Shown here: positions 43,451 to 52,869 of the stretch, in pieces
Layout: every line of letters begins with the position of its first letter
Position numbering within the stretch: position 1 is the stretch's first letter
NCBI RefSeq assembly: GCF_021655095.1
Contig: NZ_PPXW01000001.1
Location: 928,368-992,367, forward strand
Direction: 5' to 3'
Source: Clostridium sp. Cult1
GTDB taxonomy: Bacteria; Bacillota; Clostridia; Tissierellales; Tepidimicrobiaceae
Length of the DNA stretch: 64,000 nt
The notes under the pieces: model-generated
Seen by the model: the letters and a program-made list of their open reading frames with translations, nothing else
The model's database searches: none
Told to the model about the DNA's origin: nothing
Position numbers and translations under genes: made by a program

Positions 43451-44425
43451 ATGGTAAAAAGGATAAGAATAGCCAATCTACCTACTAAGATTGAAAAATT
43501 AAATAGGCTAAGTGACAAACTTGGGAAGAATATCTTTATTAAAAGAGATGACCAAACGGGTACAGAGGTTTCAGGCAATAAAATAAGAAAGTTGGAGTTT
43601 TCAGTTGGAGAAGCTTTAGAGAAAAATTGTGATTATTTAATTACCTGTGGTGGAATTCAATCGAACCATGCTAGAGCCACTGCTGCTGTAGCTGCAAAAT
43701 TAGGATTAGGAGCATATCTTGTATTGAGAGGAAATGAAGAAGAGGAAACAGAAGGGAATCTTTTTCTAGATAAAATGCTAGGTGCTAATATAAAATTTAT
43801 TACAGCAGATGAATATAAAAATCACAGAGCTAAAATAATGGTAGATATAAGAGAACAGCTAGAAAATAAGGGGCATAAAGCATACGTAATACCCGAAGGA
43901 GCATCTAATGGAATAGGTTCGCTAGGCTATGTAAATACCATGGATGAGATTTTAAAACAGGAAAAAGAGCTGGGTATTAAATTTGACGCAATAGTAGTTA
44001 CAGTAGGGTCCGGCGGAACCTTTGCAGGCCTTTATTATGGAAATCACATAAATGATAATTGGGCTACTATTTATGGGTTTAATATCTGTGACACAAAAGA
44101 ACATTTTCAAGATGTTGTTATAAATCTATTAGATGAAATTGCCACCTATACTGATAAGAAGATTTCTGTAACTAAAGAAGAAATAGATATAATCGATGGT
44201 TATCCAGGTTTAGGGTATGCACTAAGTCAACCTGAAGAGATAGGTTTTATTCATTATTTTGCAAAGCTAGAAGGAATAATATTGGATCCAGTATATACTG
44301 GAAAAGCTATGTACGGATTGATTAATGAAATAAAAAAAGGTAGATTTCATAAGCATCAGAATATATTATTCATCCATACAGGAGGATTATTTGGCTGGAA
44401 TAGGATACAAAGGGGATTGCTTTAG
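43451..44425 (+). CDS. PLP enzyme of the D-cysteine desulfhydrase/ACC deaminase family
   Basis: 324 residues of fold-type II. The PLP lysine is in GNKIRKLEF, the phosphate loop is TVGSGGTFAGL, and CGGIQSNHARATAAVAAKLG is the family signature. D-cysteine desulfhydrase (to pyruvate, sulfide and ammonia) or a related D-amino acid lyase is most likely; ACC deaminase is a less likely reading. Located behind the MFS-ArsR pair. Confidence 0.82.
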   Translation: MVKRIRIANLPTKIEKLNRLSDKLGKNIFIKRDDQTGTEVSGNKIRKLEFSVGEALEKNCDYLITCGGIQSNHARATAAVAAKLGLGAYLVLRGNEEEETEGNLFLDKMLGANIKFITADEYKNHRAKIMVDIREQLENKGHKAYVIPEGASNGIGSLGYVNTMDEILKQEKELGIKFDAIVVTVGSGGTFAGLYYGNHINDNWATIYGFNICDTKEHFQDVVINLLDEIATYTDKKISVTKEEIDIIDGYPGLGYALSQPEEIGFIHYFAKLEGIILDPVYTGKAMYGLINEIKKGRFHKHQNILFIHTGGLFGWNRIQRGLL

Positions 44426-44477
44426 TCCCAAATACTTTGATAAAATATAGTTAATATATTTTGACAAGGGGGCCATT

Positions 44478-44834
44478 ATGAAAAGAATATTTTTATTAAT
44501 ATTAATATTTTCTACTGTTATATTTATTACTGGCTGCAATAAAGAATCAGCAGAAACCATTGATATAAGGGGTGAAATAAAGGAGATTCATACTGATGAG
44601 GAAGGTTTATTAATTCAAAGTATATTAGTAGAAGGAGAAATAGAAGATGACACTTTATATGATAGTGCTATAATTACCATATCCAATGGTACTAAGATTT
44701 TGAAAGAAAATGAAGAAGTAGAAATAGAGGTTGTAGAAGAAGGATTAATTGTTGAAGTTATTTTTGATGGATCTGTGGCAGAATCCTACCCAGTTCAGGC
44801 AACTGCCAAAGAAATTACAATAATCGAAAATTAA
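44478..44834 (+). CDS. Small lipoprotein, DUF3221-like
   Basis: 118 residues: signal peptide with lipobox FITGCN, then a small beta-rich domain (IDIRGEIKEIHTDEEGLLIQSILVEG, VEVIFDGSVAESYPVQATAKEI) like DUF3221/OB-type lipoproteins of Firmicutes. Extracytoplasmic; role unknown. SD AAGGGGG. It is followed 12 nt later by msrC. Confidence 0.75.
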   Translation: MKRIFLLILIFSTVIFITGCNKESAETIDIRGEIKEIHTDEEGLLIQSILVEGEIEDDTLYDSAIITISNGTKILKENEEVEIEVVEEGLIVEVIFDGSVAESYPVQATAKEITIIEN

Positions 44835-44846
44835 GGAGAAATTACT

Positions 44847-45344
44847 ATGTTTAAATTAGATCCTATTAAAAACATGAATAAGGAAGAAAGATTAAAATAT
44901 ATGAATCTTCTTTTAAAATCACAATTAAGCTCTGAAAAAGATGATTTAGCCAATTTATCCAATGCTACTGGTATTATTATGGCATGTGTTGATAGACTAA
45001 ATTGGGCAGGATTTTATATATTAAGAGAAGATGAATTAGTACTAGGACCTTTTCAGGGGCTTCCTGCTTGTAACAGGATAGAAATAGGAAAAGGTGTATG
45101 TGGTACGGCGGTTAAAACTAGAATGGTTCAACTAGTTCCCGATGTTCACAAATTCCCAGGCCACATTGCTTGTGATTCGGCTTCTAACTCTGAGCTAGTT
45201 ATTCCAATAATAAAAGATAATAGTGTATATGGAGTCTTAGACTTAGACAGTCCAGAAAAAGAAAGATTTACTGAACTGGAGAAAGAATATTTCATTAAAT
45301 TTGTAGATATTTTAAATGAATATATAGATTGGAAAAATATTTAA
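44847..45344 (+). CDS. msrC: Free methionine-(R)-sulfoxide reductase (GAF domain)
   Basis: 165 residues forming a single GAF domain. Three cysteines define the fRMsr family: FQGLPACNRI, GKGVCGTA and FPGHIACDSASNSE, the last being the catalytic region. It reduces free methionine-R-sulfoxide with thioredoxin-like donors. Oxidative-damage repair fits the peroxiredoxin and flavoprotein elsewhere in the window. Confidence 0.92.
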   Translation: MFKLDPIKNMNKEERLKYMNLLLKSQLSSEKDDLANLSNATGIIMACVDRLNWAGFYILREDELVLGPFQGLPACNRIEIGKGVCGTAVKTRMVQLVPDVHKFPGHIACDSASNSELVIPIIKDNSVYGVLDLDSPEKERFTELEKEYFIKFVDILNEYIDWKNI

Positions 45345-45403
45345 ATGAAGTATAAGTAAATGAATGTATCATAACGGTTATTTAATTACAAGGAGGTATT
45401 TAT

Positions 45404-45598
45404 ATGAGAAAAGAACTATTTGTAGGATTTTTTGCACAAGCAATATACATTATTTTAAGCCGTTTTTTTAATGTACCTGATTTATTTTTAGGATTTTCAC
45501 AAGGGTTGGCAATATGTTTTATTATCATAGGTATTTTACCACAAGAGCCTTATTTAAAGTTAAAAAAATGGAAAAGGTCTATGATTAAATCAGCATAA
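45404..45598 (+). CDS. Small membrane protein, unknown
   Basis: 64 residues with two hydrophobic stretches (LFVGFFAQAIYIILS, GLAICFIIIGILP) and a basic tail. SD AAGGAGG 7-8 nt before the ATG supports it. No family recognised. Confidence 0.6.
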   Translation: MRKELFVGFFAQAIYIILSRFFNVPDLFLGFSQGLAICFIIIGILPQEPYLKLKKWKRSMIKSA

Positions 45599-46053
45599 TG
45601 TGTCATAATTTTTATATGATGTGTAGTAGTAAATTTATGTATATTAGTTTTGTTCTTAAACTTTAGTGGCAGTTTCCAGCATATTTATAAAGAATGGCAT
45701 TTCCAATGAAAGATTCGTGAAGTATCTCGACACAAGGTAAAAATGGCCGTGGAGATCGCTATCGCTAAAAAACACGGCCAAACGATTTTTTCCTTTTAGT
45801 CGGATACTTCAATCGAATCTTTTATAAGTTAGGGCTTATTTTCCCAAACATATCGTGAACCTAAACAAAAGTAAGGAACATTTTCATAGGACTCAATCCA
45901 ATATTGCGATGCATATTTTATAAAACATGATATAATTAATCACCAAAGAATATATAAGACCTAATTTTTCAAATATGCCTTTAATACATTTATATATCTA
46001 AATGATTCAATAGAGAACAAGGTTTGCCTTGCTCCCTATGCTTTACAAAACAT
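45599..46053. repeat. 455-bp gene-free spacer with a complex inverted-repeat element
   Basis: Between 45709 and 45822 nested inverted repeats occur: AAAGATTCG/CGAATCTTT, GAAGTATC/GATACTTC, CGAC/GTCG, and an inner TGGCCGTG/CACGGCCA. The element is more GC-rich than its surroundings and would form a ~114-nt cruciform or RNA hairpin. A weaker hairpin (46012-46038, GAGCAAGG/CCTTGTTC on the minus strand) may terminate the downstream minus-strand gene. No ORF here has an SD. A mobile mini-element (MITE/REP-like) or a structured RNA are the two readings. Confidence 0.55.
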
Positions 46054-47403
46054 TTATTTCATTTTACTTACCTCAACAATCTCCTGTATAACCTCATACT
46101 CATCATAAAATACAGCTCTATCTAGATATTCCATTTCTCCCTCTTGATTATCATAAGGATCTTGTCTTAAAAAGTTCTTTTCCGGATAGAAATTATAATG
46201 AAATTCAGAATTGGCAACCATTCTGAAAGGATCTAGATTTCCGAAATAGAAGTTCCACCTATTTTCATTACCTCTCCTTAAAGCTCCACCACCATAGGAT
46301 GGATCAGCAAATACCCATCCATAAGGCTCTATATAAAATTCCGCCCAATCATGGCAGCCTATATAATTAGGATTAACTACTAATCCAGATTGCCATCTAG
46401 CAGGGATTCCAACTATCCTACAAAGGGTTATAAATAGCATTGCTTGAATACCACAATCCCCTTTAAGATTGTAGGCAGCATATTCAGGTACATTAGTTAT
46501 AGCGGCATACTGCCTAACATAAGAATACTGCACATTTTGAGTTATATAATCGTAAATCTTTCTAGCTTTAATTAATGGATTAGTTTCTTCTTCGACTATC
46601 TCATTTGCTAATTCGACTAAAAAAGGTGTAAATCTTATATGGGGCAGATATTCTTCTGTATAAAATGTAGGTTGATTTTTAGAGACATTATCGGCTATTA
46701 GGTCATTGTATTTAATATGACTTTCATAGGAATATTCAACAGTAAATTCATCTTTGCCCTTTACTATTTCTTCAAAATAGATAGTCCTTTGAGGATGATT
46801 TTCATGGGCCATAGCTTTAGGATTATGAGAAGTATTTAATATATTCATATTTTTTATCTGTTGAGCATTTCGTGGAATAGGTAAGTGAACCCTTATTTTT
46901 TCGCCTATTCTAGAATATTCATTTTTTAATCTTAAACCAGTTTTAACATGGATAAAGTATTTAACTTCCCCTTTATCTATAATTTCGTCTATAGTTTCAT
47001 CTAGTATGCTAGAGTCATCTTCTTTTGGATTAATAAGTCTGGTCTTTAGAATAGGATGTACTCTAATGGAATTCTGTAAAAATCGTTTATGAAAAGTAAC
47101 TTGACCATCTATATAGATCCAATCTGCATACCTACCATCTTTTAAAGATTTCAAGTCTTCTTTTGAAAAATCTTTAATTTCTTTTTGAGCAATAGACAAG
47201 GCTTCATCGAAGGAATATATATAATCTTGCTTAAATCTTCTAATTCTATCTTTCTCAAAAATCAATCTGTCTTTTAATACTTTTGGAATATTTCTTGTCA
47301 TATATAGATCTATTAGCTCTAAAGCCTTTGTAAAATCACCGAATACCATTAATCGGTTTACGTCTTCTGGCAAATCAGCTACTAAGGATCCCAATCTGTT
47401 CAT
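46054..47403 (-). CDS. Transglutaminase-like cysteine protease domain protein
   Basis: 449 residues. The transglutaminase-core triad is visible as Cys in LKGDCGIQAMLFI, His in IGCHDWAEFY and Asp in WVFADPSYGGG. The N-terminal ~230 residues are beta-rich, as in the bacterial transglutaminase/protease family with an N-terminal Ig-like region, and SYVRQYAAITNVPEYA precedes the Cys. There is no signal peptide, so it is probably cytoplasmic. ATG follows GGGGGGAT on the minus strand. Substrate unknown. Confidence 0.85.
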   Translation of the reverse strand: MNRLGSLVADLPEDVNRLMVFGDFTKALELIDLYMTRNIPKVLKDRLIFEKDRIRRFKQDYIYSFDEALSIAQKEIKDFSKEDLKSLKDGRYADWIYIDGQVTFHKRFLQNSIRVHPILKTRLINPKEDDSSILDETIDEIIDKGEVKYFIHVKTGLRLKNEYSRIGEKIRVHLPIPRNAQQIKNMNILNTSHNPKAMAHENHPQRTIYFEEIVKGKDEFTVEYSYESHIKYNDLIADNVSKNQPTFYTEEYLPHIRFTPFLVELANEIVEEETNPLIKARKIYDYITQNVQYSYVRQYAAITNVPEYAAYNLKGDCGIQAMLFITLCRIVGIPARWQSGLVVNPNYIGCHDWAEFYIEPYGWVFADPSYGGGALRRGNENRWNFYFGNLDPFRMVANSEFHYNFYPEKNFLRQDPYDNQEGEMEYLDRAVFYDEYEVIQEIVEVSKMK

Positions 47404-47561
47404 CTTTTATCCCCCCATAAATTATTTACTTACTTTAATATATTATATAGATAAATTGTAAAAAATGAAAGTAGGATCATTAGATGGAATATATTCTTGT
47501 TAGAATAAAGAAATAGGGTTAAAATATTGCTTGATTTAAGATTTAACTTATGATAAATTGG

Positions 47562-47605
47562 GCATATATAGTATACAAACCAAACGAATACACAATATAT
47601 TGATG
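47562..47605 (+). promoter_or_regulatory. Candidate tandem NrdR boxes before nrdJ
   Basis: ACACAATATATTGATG (47590-47605) matches 13 of 16 NrdR box positions. A weaker box, core GCATATATAG (47562-47571), is centred 31 bp upstream, the spacing typical of NrdR tandem boxes (three helical turns). Confidence 0.55.
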
Positions 47606-47617
47606 CGGGGGGATTTT

Positions 47618-49750
47618 ATGTTAAAAGTAGAGAAAAGGAATGGTATGATTGTAGATTTTGATGGAGATAAAATCGTCAATGCCATTAGCAAAGCTATGGC
47701 TGAGACAGAAATAGGTATAGATGAGAACATAGCCAAACAGATATCAGATAAGGCTTATGATACCTTCAGAAATTTAGATGTGGTACACATTGAAAAAATA
47801 CAGGACTTTGTTGAAATTCAATTGATGAAAGTTAGACCTGATGTAGCAAAAAAGTATATTCTTTATAGAGATGAAAGAGCAAGACTTAGAAAACATGGCT
47901 GGGTTATGACAGATTTACAGAGGGATATATATGAAAAAAAATACAGGTTTGCCAATGAAAGTTTTGATGAATTTTTAACTAGAGTAAGTGGTGGCAATAA
48001 CTTTATAAAAAAAGCTATTAAAGATAAAAAATTTATGCCTGCAGGTAGGATATTAGCAGGAAGGGGTCTAGATAAACATGGTAGAAAGATGACATTATCA
48101 AATTGCTATGTAATGCCAAAAGTAGAAGATAATATTGAATCTATATTTGATACAGCAAAATATATGGCAAGGACTTATTCCTATGGTGGCGGTGTAGGTT
48201 TGACTCTTTCAAAATTAAGACCAAAAGGTGCTAAGGTAAATAACGCTGCAAGTACTACTACAGGAGCCGTTTCTTTTATGGATCTTTATTCTTTAGTTAC
48301 TGGATTGATCGGTATGAGGGGAAGACGAGGGGCATTGATGCTTAATTTAGATTGCCATCATCCGGATATTGAAGATTTTATAGATGTGAAGAACGACTTA
48401 ACCAAAGTAAAATACGCAAATATTTCTGTAAATATTACTGATGAATTCATGGATGCAGTTGTAAATGATAAAGAATATGAGCTTTATTTTAAAGTAGAGG
48501 CTACTGGTGAAGAGATTAGAAAGACCATAAGGGCAAGAGATCTATTTAGAAAGCTAGCAAAAAATAATTGGAATATGGCAGAACCTGGTATGTTGTTCAC
48601 CAACAAAATAAACTCATGGCATTTGATGAGCGAAGATGAGACCTTTGAATTTGCTGGAGTAAATCCATGTGCAGAGGAAACTTTACCAGCCTTTGGAAGT
48701 TGTAATCTGTCTTCTATTAATTTAAGCGAATTTGTTAGAAATCCTTTCACCAATAAAGCAAAATTTGAATATGAAAGATTTGGGGAGATGGTAAGAGAAG
48801 GAATTATTTTCTTAAATGAAGTATTAGACGAAAACATGGAACTTCATCCATTGCCACAACAAAGGGAGATGGCAAGGGAGCTGAGACAGATTGGCCTTGG
48901 TATTATGGGGGTTGCAGATATGTTCATAAAACTAGGCATTAGATATGGTAGCCAAGAATCCATAGAGCAAATACATGAGATTGGCAAAGTTCTAATAAAT
49001 GAAGCATTGAGACAGTCTGCATTATTAGCTAAAGAACAAGGACCTTTTCCAAGATATAGAGAAGAGGCTATATTAAGATCACCATTTTTAAATTCCAATG
49101 CTAATGATGATGTATTAGAACTTATTAAAAAATATGGACTTAGAAATAGCCAACTTCTAACTATACCTCCTACAGGAAGTATATCTACTTTAATAGGTTG
49201 TAGTAATGGGCTAGAGCCAATATTCCAGATTTCATATACTAGAAAATCTGAATCCTTACATCATGAGGATACCTACTATAAGGTATTTACTCCTATAGTA
49301 AAGGAATACATGGATAGAAATAATATTTCAAGAGAAGAAGATTTACCAGATTTCTTCGTAACTACTTCAACCTTAAATTACAAGGATAGAATAGAAGTGC
49401 AGGCAGCATGGCAACAATATATAGATGCAAGTATATCGTCAACAGTTAATGTACCAAATGAATTTACCGTAGAAGAGGTAGAAGAACTGTATATTAATGC
49501 ATGGAAAAAGGGATTAAAAGGGATTACAATTTATAGGGATGGTTGTGCTAGAGAAGGGATACTTATTACCAATAAATCCAATCTAACTAATATAGAAAAA
49601 ATAGAAAAATTACAAAAGGAATTAGAAGAATTGGTAGAGAAACAATTAAAGGAAGACCCTGAAACTTGTCCCATGTGTGGAGGTAAATTGATCCATAGCG
49701 GTGGATGCTCTGAATGCCAAGACTGTGGATATAGTCCATGTTCAATATAA
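47618..49750 (+). CDS. nrdJ: Adenosylcobalamin-dependent ribonucleotide reductase (class II)
   Basis: About 710 residues: an N-terminal ATP-cone (VEKRNGMIVDFDGDKIVNAISKAM), the reductase barrel with VNPCAEETLPAFGSCNLSSINLSEF (active-site Cys-x-Glu), LTIPPTGSISTLIGCSNGLEP, and a C-terminal zinc-ribbon-like segment CPMCGGKLIHSGGCSECQDCG. No small radical-generating subunit gene accompanies it, as expected for the B12 enzyme. I start at the ATG at 47618 after GCGGGGGGA. It makes deoxyribonucleotides; NrdR-like boxes lie upstream. Confidence 0.93.
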   Translation: MLKVEKRNGMIVDFDGDKIVNAISKAMAETEIGIDENIAKQISDKAYDTFRNLDVVHIEKIQDFVEIQLMKVRPDVAKKYILYRDERARLRKHGWVMTDLQRDIYEKKYRFANESFDEFLTRVSGGNNFIKKAIKDKKFMPAGRILAGRGLDKHGRKMTLSNCYVMPKVEDNIESIFDTAKYMARTYSYGGGVGLTLSKLRPKGAKVNNAASTTTGAVSFMDLYSLVTGLIGMRGRRGALMLNLDCHHPDIEDFIDVKNDLTKVKYANISVNITDEFMDAVVNDKEYELYFKVEATGEEIRKTIRARDLFRKLAKNNWNMAEPGMLFTNKINSWHLMSEDETFEFAGVNPCAEETLPAFGSCNLSSINLSEFVRNPFTNKAKFEYERFGEMVREGIIFLNEVLDENMELHPLPQQREMARELRQIGLGIMGVADMFIKLGIRYGSQESIEQIHEIGKVLINEALRQSALLAKEQGPFPRYREEAILRSPFLNSNANDDVLELIKKYGLRNSQLLTIPPTGSISTLIGCSNGLEPIFQISYTRKSESLHHEDTYYKVFTPIVKEYMDRNNISREEDLPDFFVTTSTLNYKDRIEVQAAWQQYIDASISSTVNVPNEFTVEEVEELYINAWKKGLKGITIYRDGCAREGILITNKSNLTNIEKIEKLQKELEELVEKQLKEDPETCPMCGGKLIHSGGCSECQDCGYSPCSI

Positions 49751-49757
49751 TTTGAGT

Positions 49758-49818
49758 AAAACGAGTCATTCTAAGGCTGGAGGGTGTTGATAAGGAGCCT
49801 ACAAGAATGACTCGTTTT
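49758..49818 (+). terminator. Terminator after nrdJ
   Basis: AAAACGAGTCATTCT/AGAATGACTCGTTTT arms with a 31-nt loop that itself contains AGGCT/AGCCT, then T's. The size and repeat-like sequence may reflect a dispersed element co-opted as a terminator. Confidence 0.75.
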
Positions 49819-49922
49819 TAATAATCCAGAAGTAAGTGTAAAAATGAATTTAAAATAATTTAATAAAATCTTTTTTATCTTATCAACTGTAGTATAATTA
49901 AATTAAAACATTGTAAAAGGAG

Positions 49923-51341
49923 ATGGATATTATCATAATAGAAAAATTACATGAAATCCTCCATAATAGCAAGGGAAAAGCAGAAAGTATTTTGAACAAA
50001 TCCTTTATAGACCCATTTATTTACATAGAAAAAGTTATACCTAATTTAGATAATAGGAAACCTATATATAGAGAGGATTGGATCAATCAATTTTATCAAG
50101 GAGATAATTTGGCAGTTATGAAAAGACTATTGGAAAAAGGATATGGTGAGAAAATAGACTTGATTTACATAGATCCACCTTTTTTAACCAAATCAAGATT
50201 TAAAGGAAGAATATTAATCAACAATGGAAATAAAGAGGATGTAATAGAGTATTTTGCTTATGATGATATATGGGAAAATGGACTTCAATCTTATTTAGAA
50301 ATGTTATGTATTAGGCTATATTTGATGAAAGAACTATTAAGCCAACAAGGAACTATCTATATCCACTTAGATTATAGAACGGTTCATTATGTGAAGGTAT
50401 TAATGGATCAAATATTTGGAGAGGAAAATTTTTTAAATGAGATTATTTGGGCTTATAAATCTGGTGGAGTTAGCCAAAAGTACTATTCAAGGAAGCATGA
50501 TACTATTTTAGTATATACTAAGGGGAAAGACTATATATTCAATCCCCAAAAGGAAAAGTCTTATAACAGAGGATTTAAACCCTATAGATTCAAAGGAGTC
50601 AAAGAATACGAAGACGGTTTAGGTTGGTATACTTTAGTGAATTTAAAAGATGTTTGGCAAATAGACATGGTAGGAAGGACATCTAAAGAAAGGGTAGGTT
50701 ACGATACCCAAAAACCAGAAAAATTATTGGAAAGGATAATCTTAACATCTTCAAAGGAAGATTCTATTGTAGCAGATTTTTTTGCTGGTAGCGGTACTAC
50801 AGGGGTGGTAGCAGAAAGGTTAAATAGAAATTGGATAATGGCAGATGTAGGTACCTTATCTTCTACGACTATTAATAAAAGATTAATCGCAAATAAAGCA
50901 TTACCATATTACATATATAAGGCCTATGAGAATCATGATAAATCAGGTAAATTATTTTTAAAAGAAATAGAAATCAAAAATAATAAAGAAGGTATCCAAG
51001 AATTACATATAGAATTAGATAGATATGAATTAGATTTAAATAGAGTTCCCATAAAAGATAAATATAAAAATATGTTAAGAGAAAAATTAACTAATGACTC
51101 TTTATCTTTGTTAGATTTTATTGGTATAGATATAAATTATAATGGTAATACTCCTTGTCTTAAATGGCAATACTATAGGAATAATGATGGATTAAGTATT
51201 AATTCATATATAAATCTAACTACTAAACATATTAAAAATGGTCAAAAAATATTTATTCGGTATGTGGATATATTTGGTCATAGTAATTCAAATCTCTATG
51301 AAATAATCAAAGAAAGGGTGGTTTTGTGTCAAGACAATTAG
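49923..51341 (+). CDS. Orphan site-specific DNA methyltransferase (amino-methyltransferase)
   Basis: 472 residues. Catalytic motif IV is IDPPF and the SAM motif I is VADFFAGSGTT, in the order IV...I of the beta-class type seen in type III Mod proteins; IYIHLDYRTVHYVKVLMDQIFG is also typical. The C-terminal ~120 residues, unassigned, may be part of target recognition. No restriction endonuclease gene is beside it, and it sits in a tight unit with pepD (overlap 16 nt). Either N6-adenine or N4-cytosine methylation is possible. The start is uncertain: ATG 49923 is only 1-2 nt from AAAGGAG. Confidence 0.87.
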   Translation: MDIIIIEKLHEILHNSKGKAESILNKSFIDPFIYIEKVIPNLDNRKPIYREDWINQFYQGDNLAVMKRLLEKGYGEKIDLIYIDPPFLTKSRFKGRILINNGNKEDVIEYFAYDDIWENGLQSYLEMLCIRLYLMKELLSQQGTIYIHLDYRTVHYVKVLMDQIFGEENFLNEIIWAYKSGGVSQKYYSRKHDTILVYTKGKDYIFNPQKEKSYNRGFKPYRFKGVKEYEDGLGWYTLVNLKDVWQIDMVGRTSKERVGYDTQKPEKLLERIILTSSKEDSIVADFFAGSGTTGVVAERLNRNWIMADVGTLSSTTINKRLIANKALPYYIYKAYENHDKSGKLFLKEIEIKNNKEGIQELHIELDRYELDLNRVPIKDKYKNMLREKLTNDSLSLLDFIGIDINYNGNTPCLKWQYYRNNDGLSINSYINLTTKHIKNGQKIFIRYVDIFGHSNSNLYEIIKERVVLCQDN

Positions 51342-52789
51342 AAGGTTTAAAGCCAGAAAGAGTATTTTTCTATTTTGAGGAAATATCGAAGATCCCTCGT
51401 TGTTCTTTCCATGAAGAAAAAATAAGCAATTATTTAAAACAATTCGGTGAAGATCAGGGACTTGAAACCCTTCAGGATGAGGCATTAAATATTATAATAA
51501 AAAAACCAGGTACTAAAGGATATGAAAATAGCCCTACTGTGGTGTTACAAGGTCATATGGACATGGTATGTGAAAAGGAAGAGAATTCAAACCATGATTT
51601 TTCAAAAGATCCTCTTAAATTAATAGTAGAAGAAGATTTTATCAAAGCAGATGGCACTACTCTAGGGGGAGATAATGGCATTGCTGTAGCCATGGCTTTA
51701 GCCCTATTAGAATCTAAAGATATTCCTCATCCTCCTTTAGAAGTACTTATAACAACTAATGAAGAATCAGGAATGGATGGAGCTAAAGCATTAGATCCTA
51801 AACATATTGATGGAAGGATACTTATTAATATAGATTCAGAAGAAGAAGGTACTATTTTAGTAAGCTGTGCAGGTGGAGAAAGGAGCAAAGTGAGAATCCC
51901 TATAGAATGGGAAGCTTTTAAACCTTTAAAAGATGATTTAGTTTATTCTATAAAGACTTCTGGCTTGCAAGGTGGCCATTCAGGAATGGAAATTCACAAA
52001 GGAAGGGGTAATGCTAACAAGATTATTGCTAGAATATTGGCTTTCGTCAAAGATGAATGTAAAATACGTCTAGCTCATATAGAAGGTGGTTCAAAGACCA
52101 ATGCAATACCAATGAATGGAACAGCAATTATAGTATTGGATAAAAAAGATGAAAATATATTTTTACAAGCTATAGAAGCTCTAGATGAAGGAATAAAGAA
52201 GGAATTGAAAAGTTCCGATCCTAAGTTTGAACTCATTGCACAAAAAACTGAAATTAAAGTGGAAAGGGTGTTAACAGAAGATAGTCTAAATAGGATGATT
52301 GCAGCTTTAACTTTGATCCCAACAGGAGTTCAGTCAATGAGTCAGGATATGGAAGGGCTAGTAGAAAGCTCGAATAATTTAGGGATTGTTAGAATATCAG
52401 ATAATGAAGTTACAATAGAATCCTCTATTAGAAGTTCTAAAGGAACATTAAAAAAGAGTATTGGAGACCAAATAAAAACTGTAGCAGATATAGTTAAAGG
52501 CCAATGGGAAACCTATGGCTCCTATCCTGCTTGGGAATATAATGAAAATTCGCAAATAAGGGAAATATTTAAAAGAGTATATAAAGCTAAATATGGAGAA
52601 AATATAAAGGTAGCTGCTATTCATGCTGGATTAGAATGTGCTATATTTGCAGAAAAGTTTAGTGATATGGATATGATCTCTTTTGGGCCAAATATGTATG
52701 GAGTCCATACACCAGAAGAAAAACTTAGCATATTATCAACTCAAAGGACCTATGATTTACTATTAGATGTATTAAAAGAAATAAAATAG
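51326..52789 (+). CDS. pepD: Aminoacyl-histidine dipeptidase (beta-Ala-His dipeptidase, PepD)
   Basis: 487 residues of the M20 metallopeptidase family. VLQGHMDMVCEKE contributes the metal-binding His and Asp, TTLGGDNGIAVAMALALLE the bridging Asp, TNEESGMDGAKAL the catalytic Glu, and HAGLECAIFAEKF the C-terminal ligand His-containing region. It hydrolyses Xaa-His dipeptides in the cytoplasm and supplies amino acids for fermentation. GTG start; it overlaps the methyltransferase gene. Confidence 0.93.
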   Translation: MSRQLEGLKPERVFFYFEEISKIPRCSFHEEKISNYLKQFGEDQGLETLQDEALNIIIKKPGTKGYENSPTVVLQGHMDMVCEKEENSNHDFSKDPLKLIVEEDFIKADGTTLGGDNGIAVAMALALLESKDIPHPPLEVLITTNEESGMDGAKALDPKHIDGRILINIDSEEEGTILVSCAGGERSKVRIPIEWEAFKPLKDDLVYSIKTSGLQGGHSGMEIHKGRGNANKIIARILAFVKDECKIRLAHIEGGSKTNAIPMNGTAIIVLDKKDENIFLQAIEALDEGIKKELKSSDPKFELIAQKTEIKVERVLTEDSLNRMIAALTLIPTGVQSMSQDMEGLVESSNNLGIVRISDNEVTIESSIRSSKGTLKKSIGDQIKTVADIVKGQWETYGSYPAWEYNENSQIREIFKRVYKAKYGENIKVAAIHAGLECAIFAEKFSDMDMISFGPNMYGVHTPEEKLSILSTQRTYDLLLDVLKEIK

Positions 52790-52869
52790 TTTAAAATACT
52801 ATATACTTTTATAATAATATAAGATATCATTAGCATATAATTAAATAACCTCTTGAAAGGAGAATTAAT

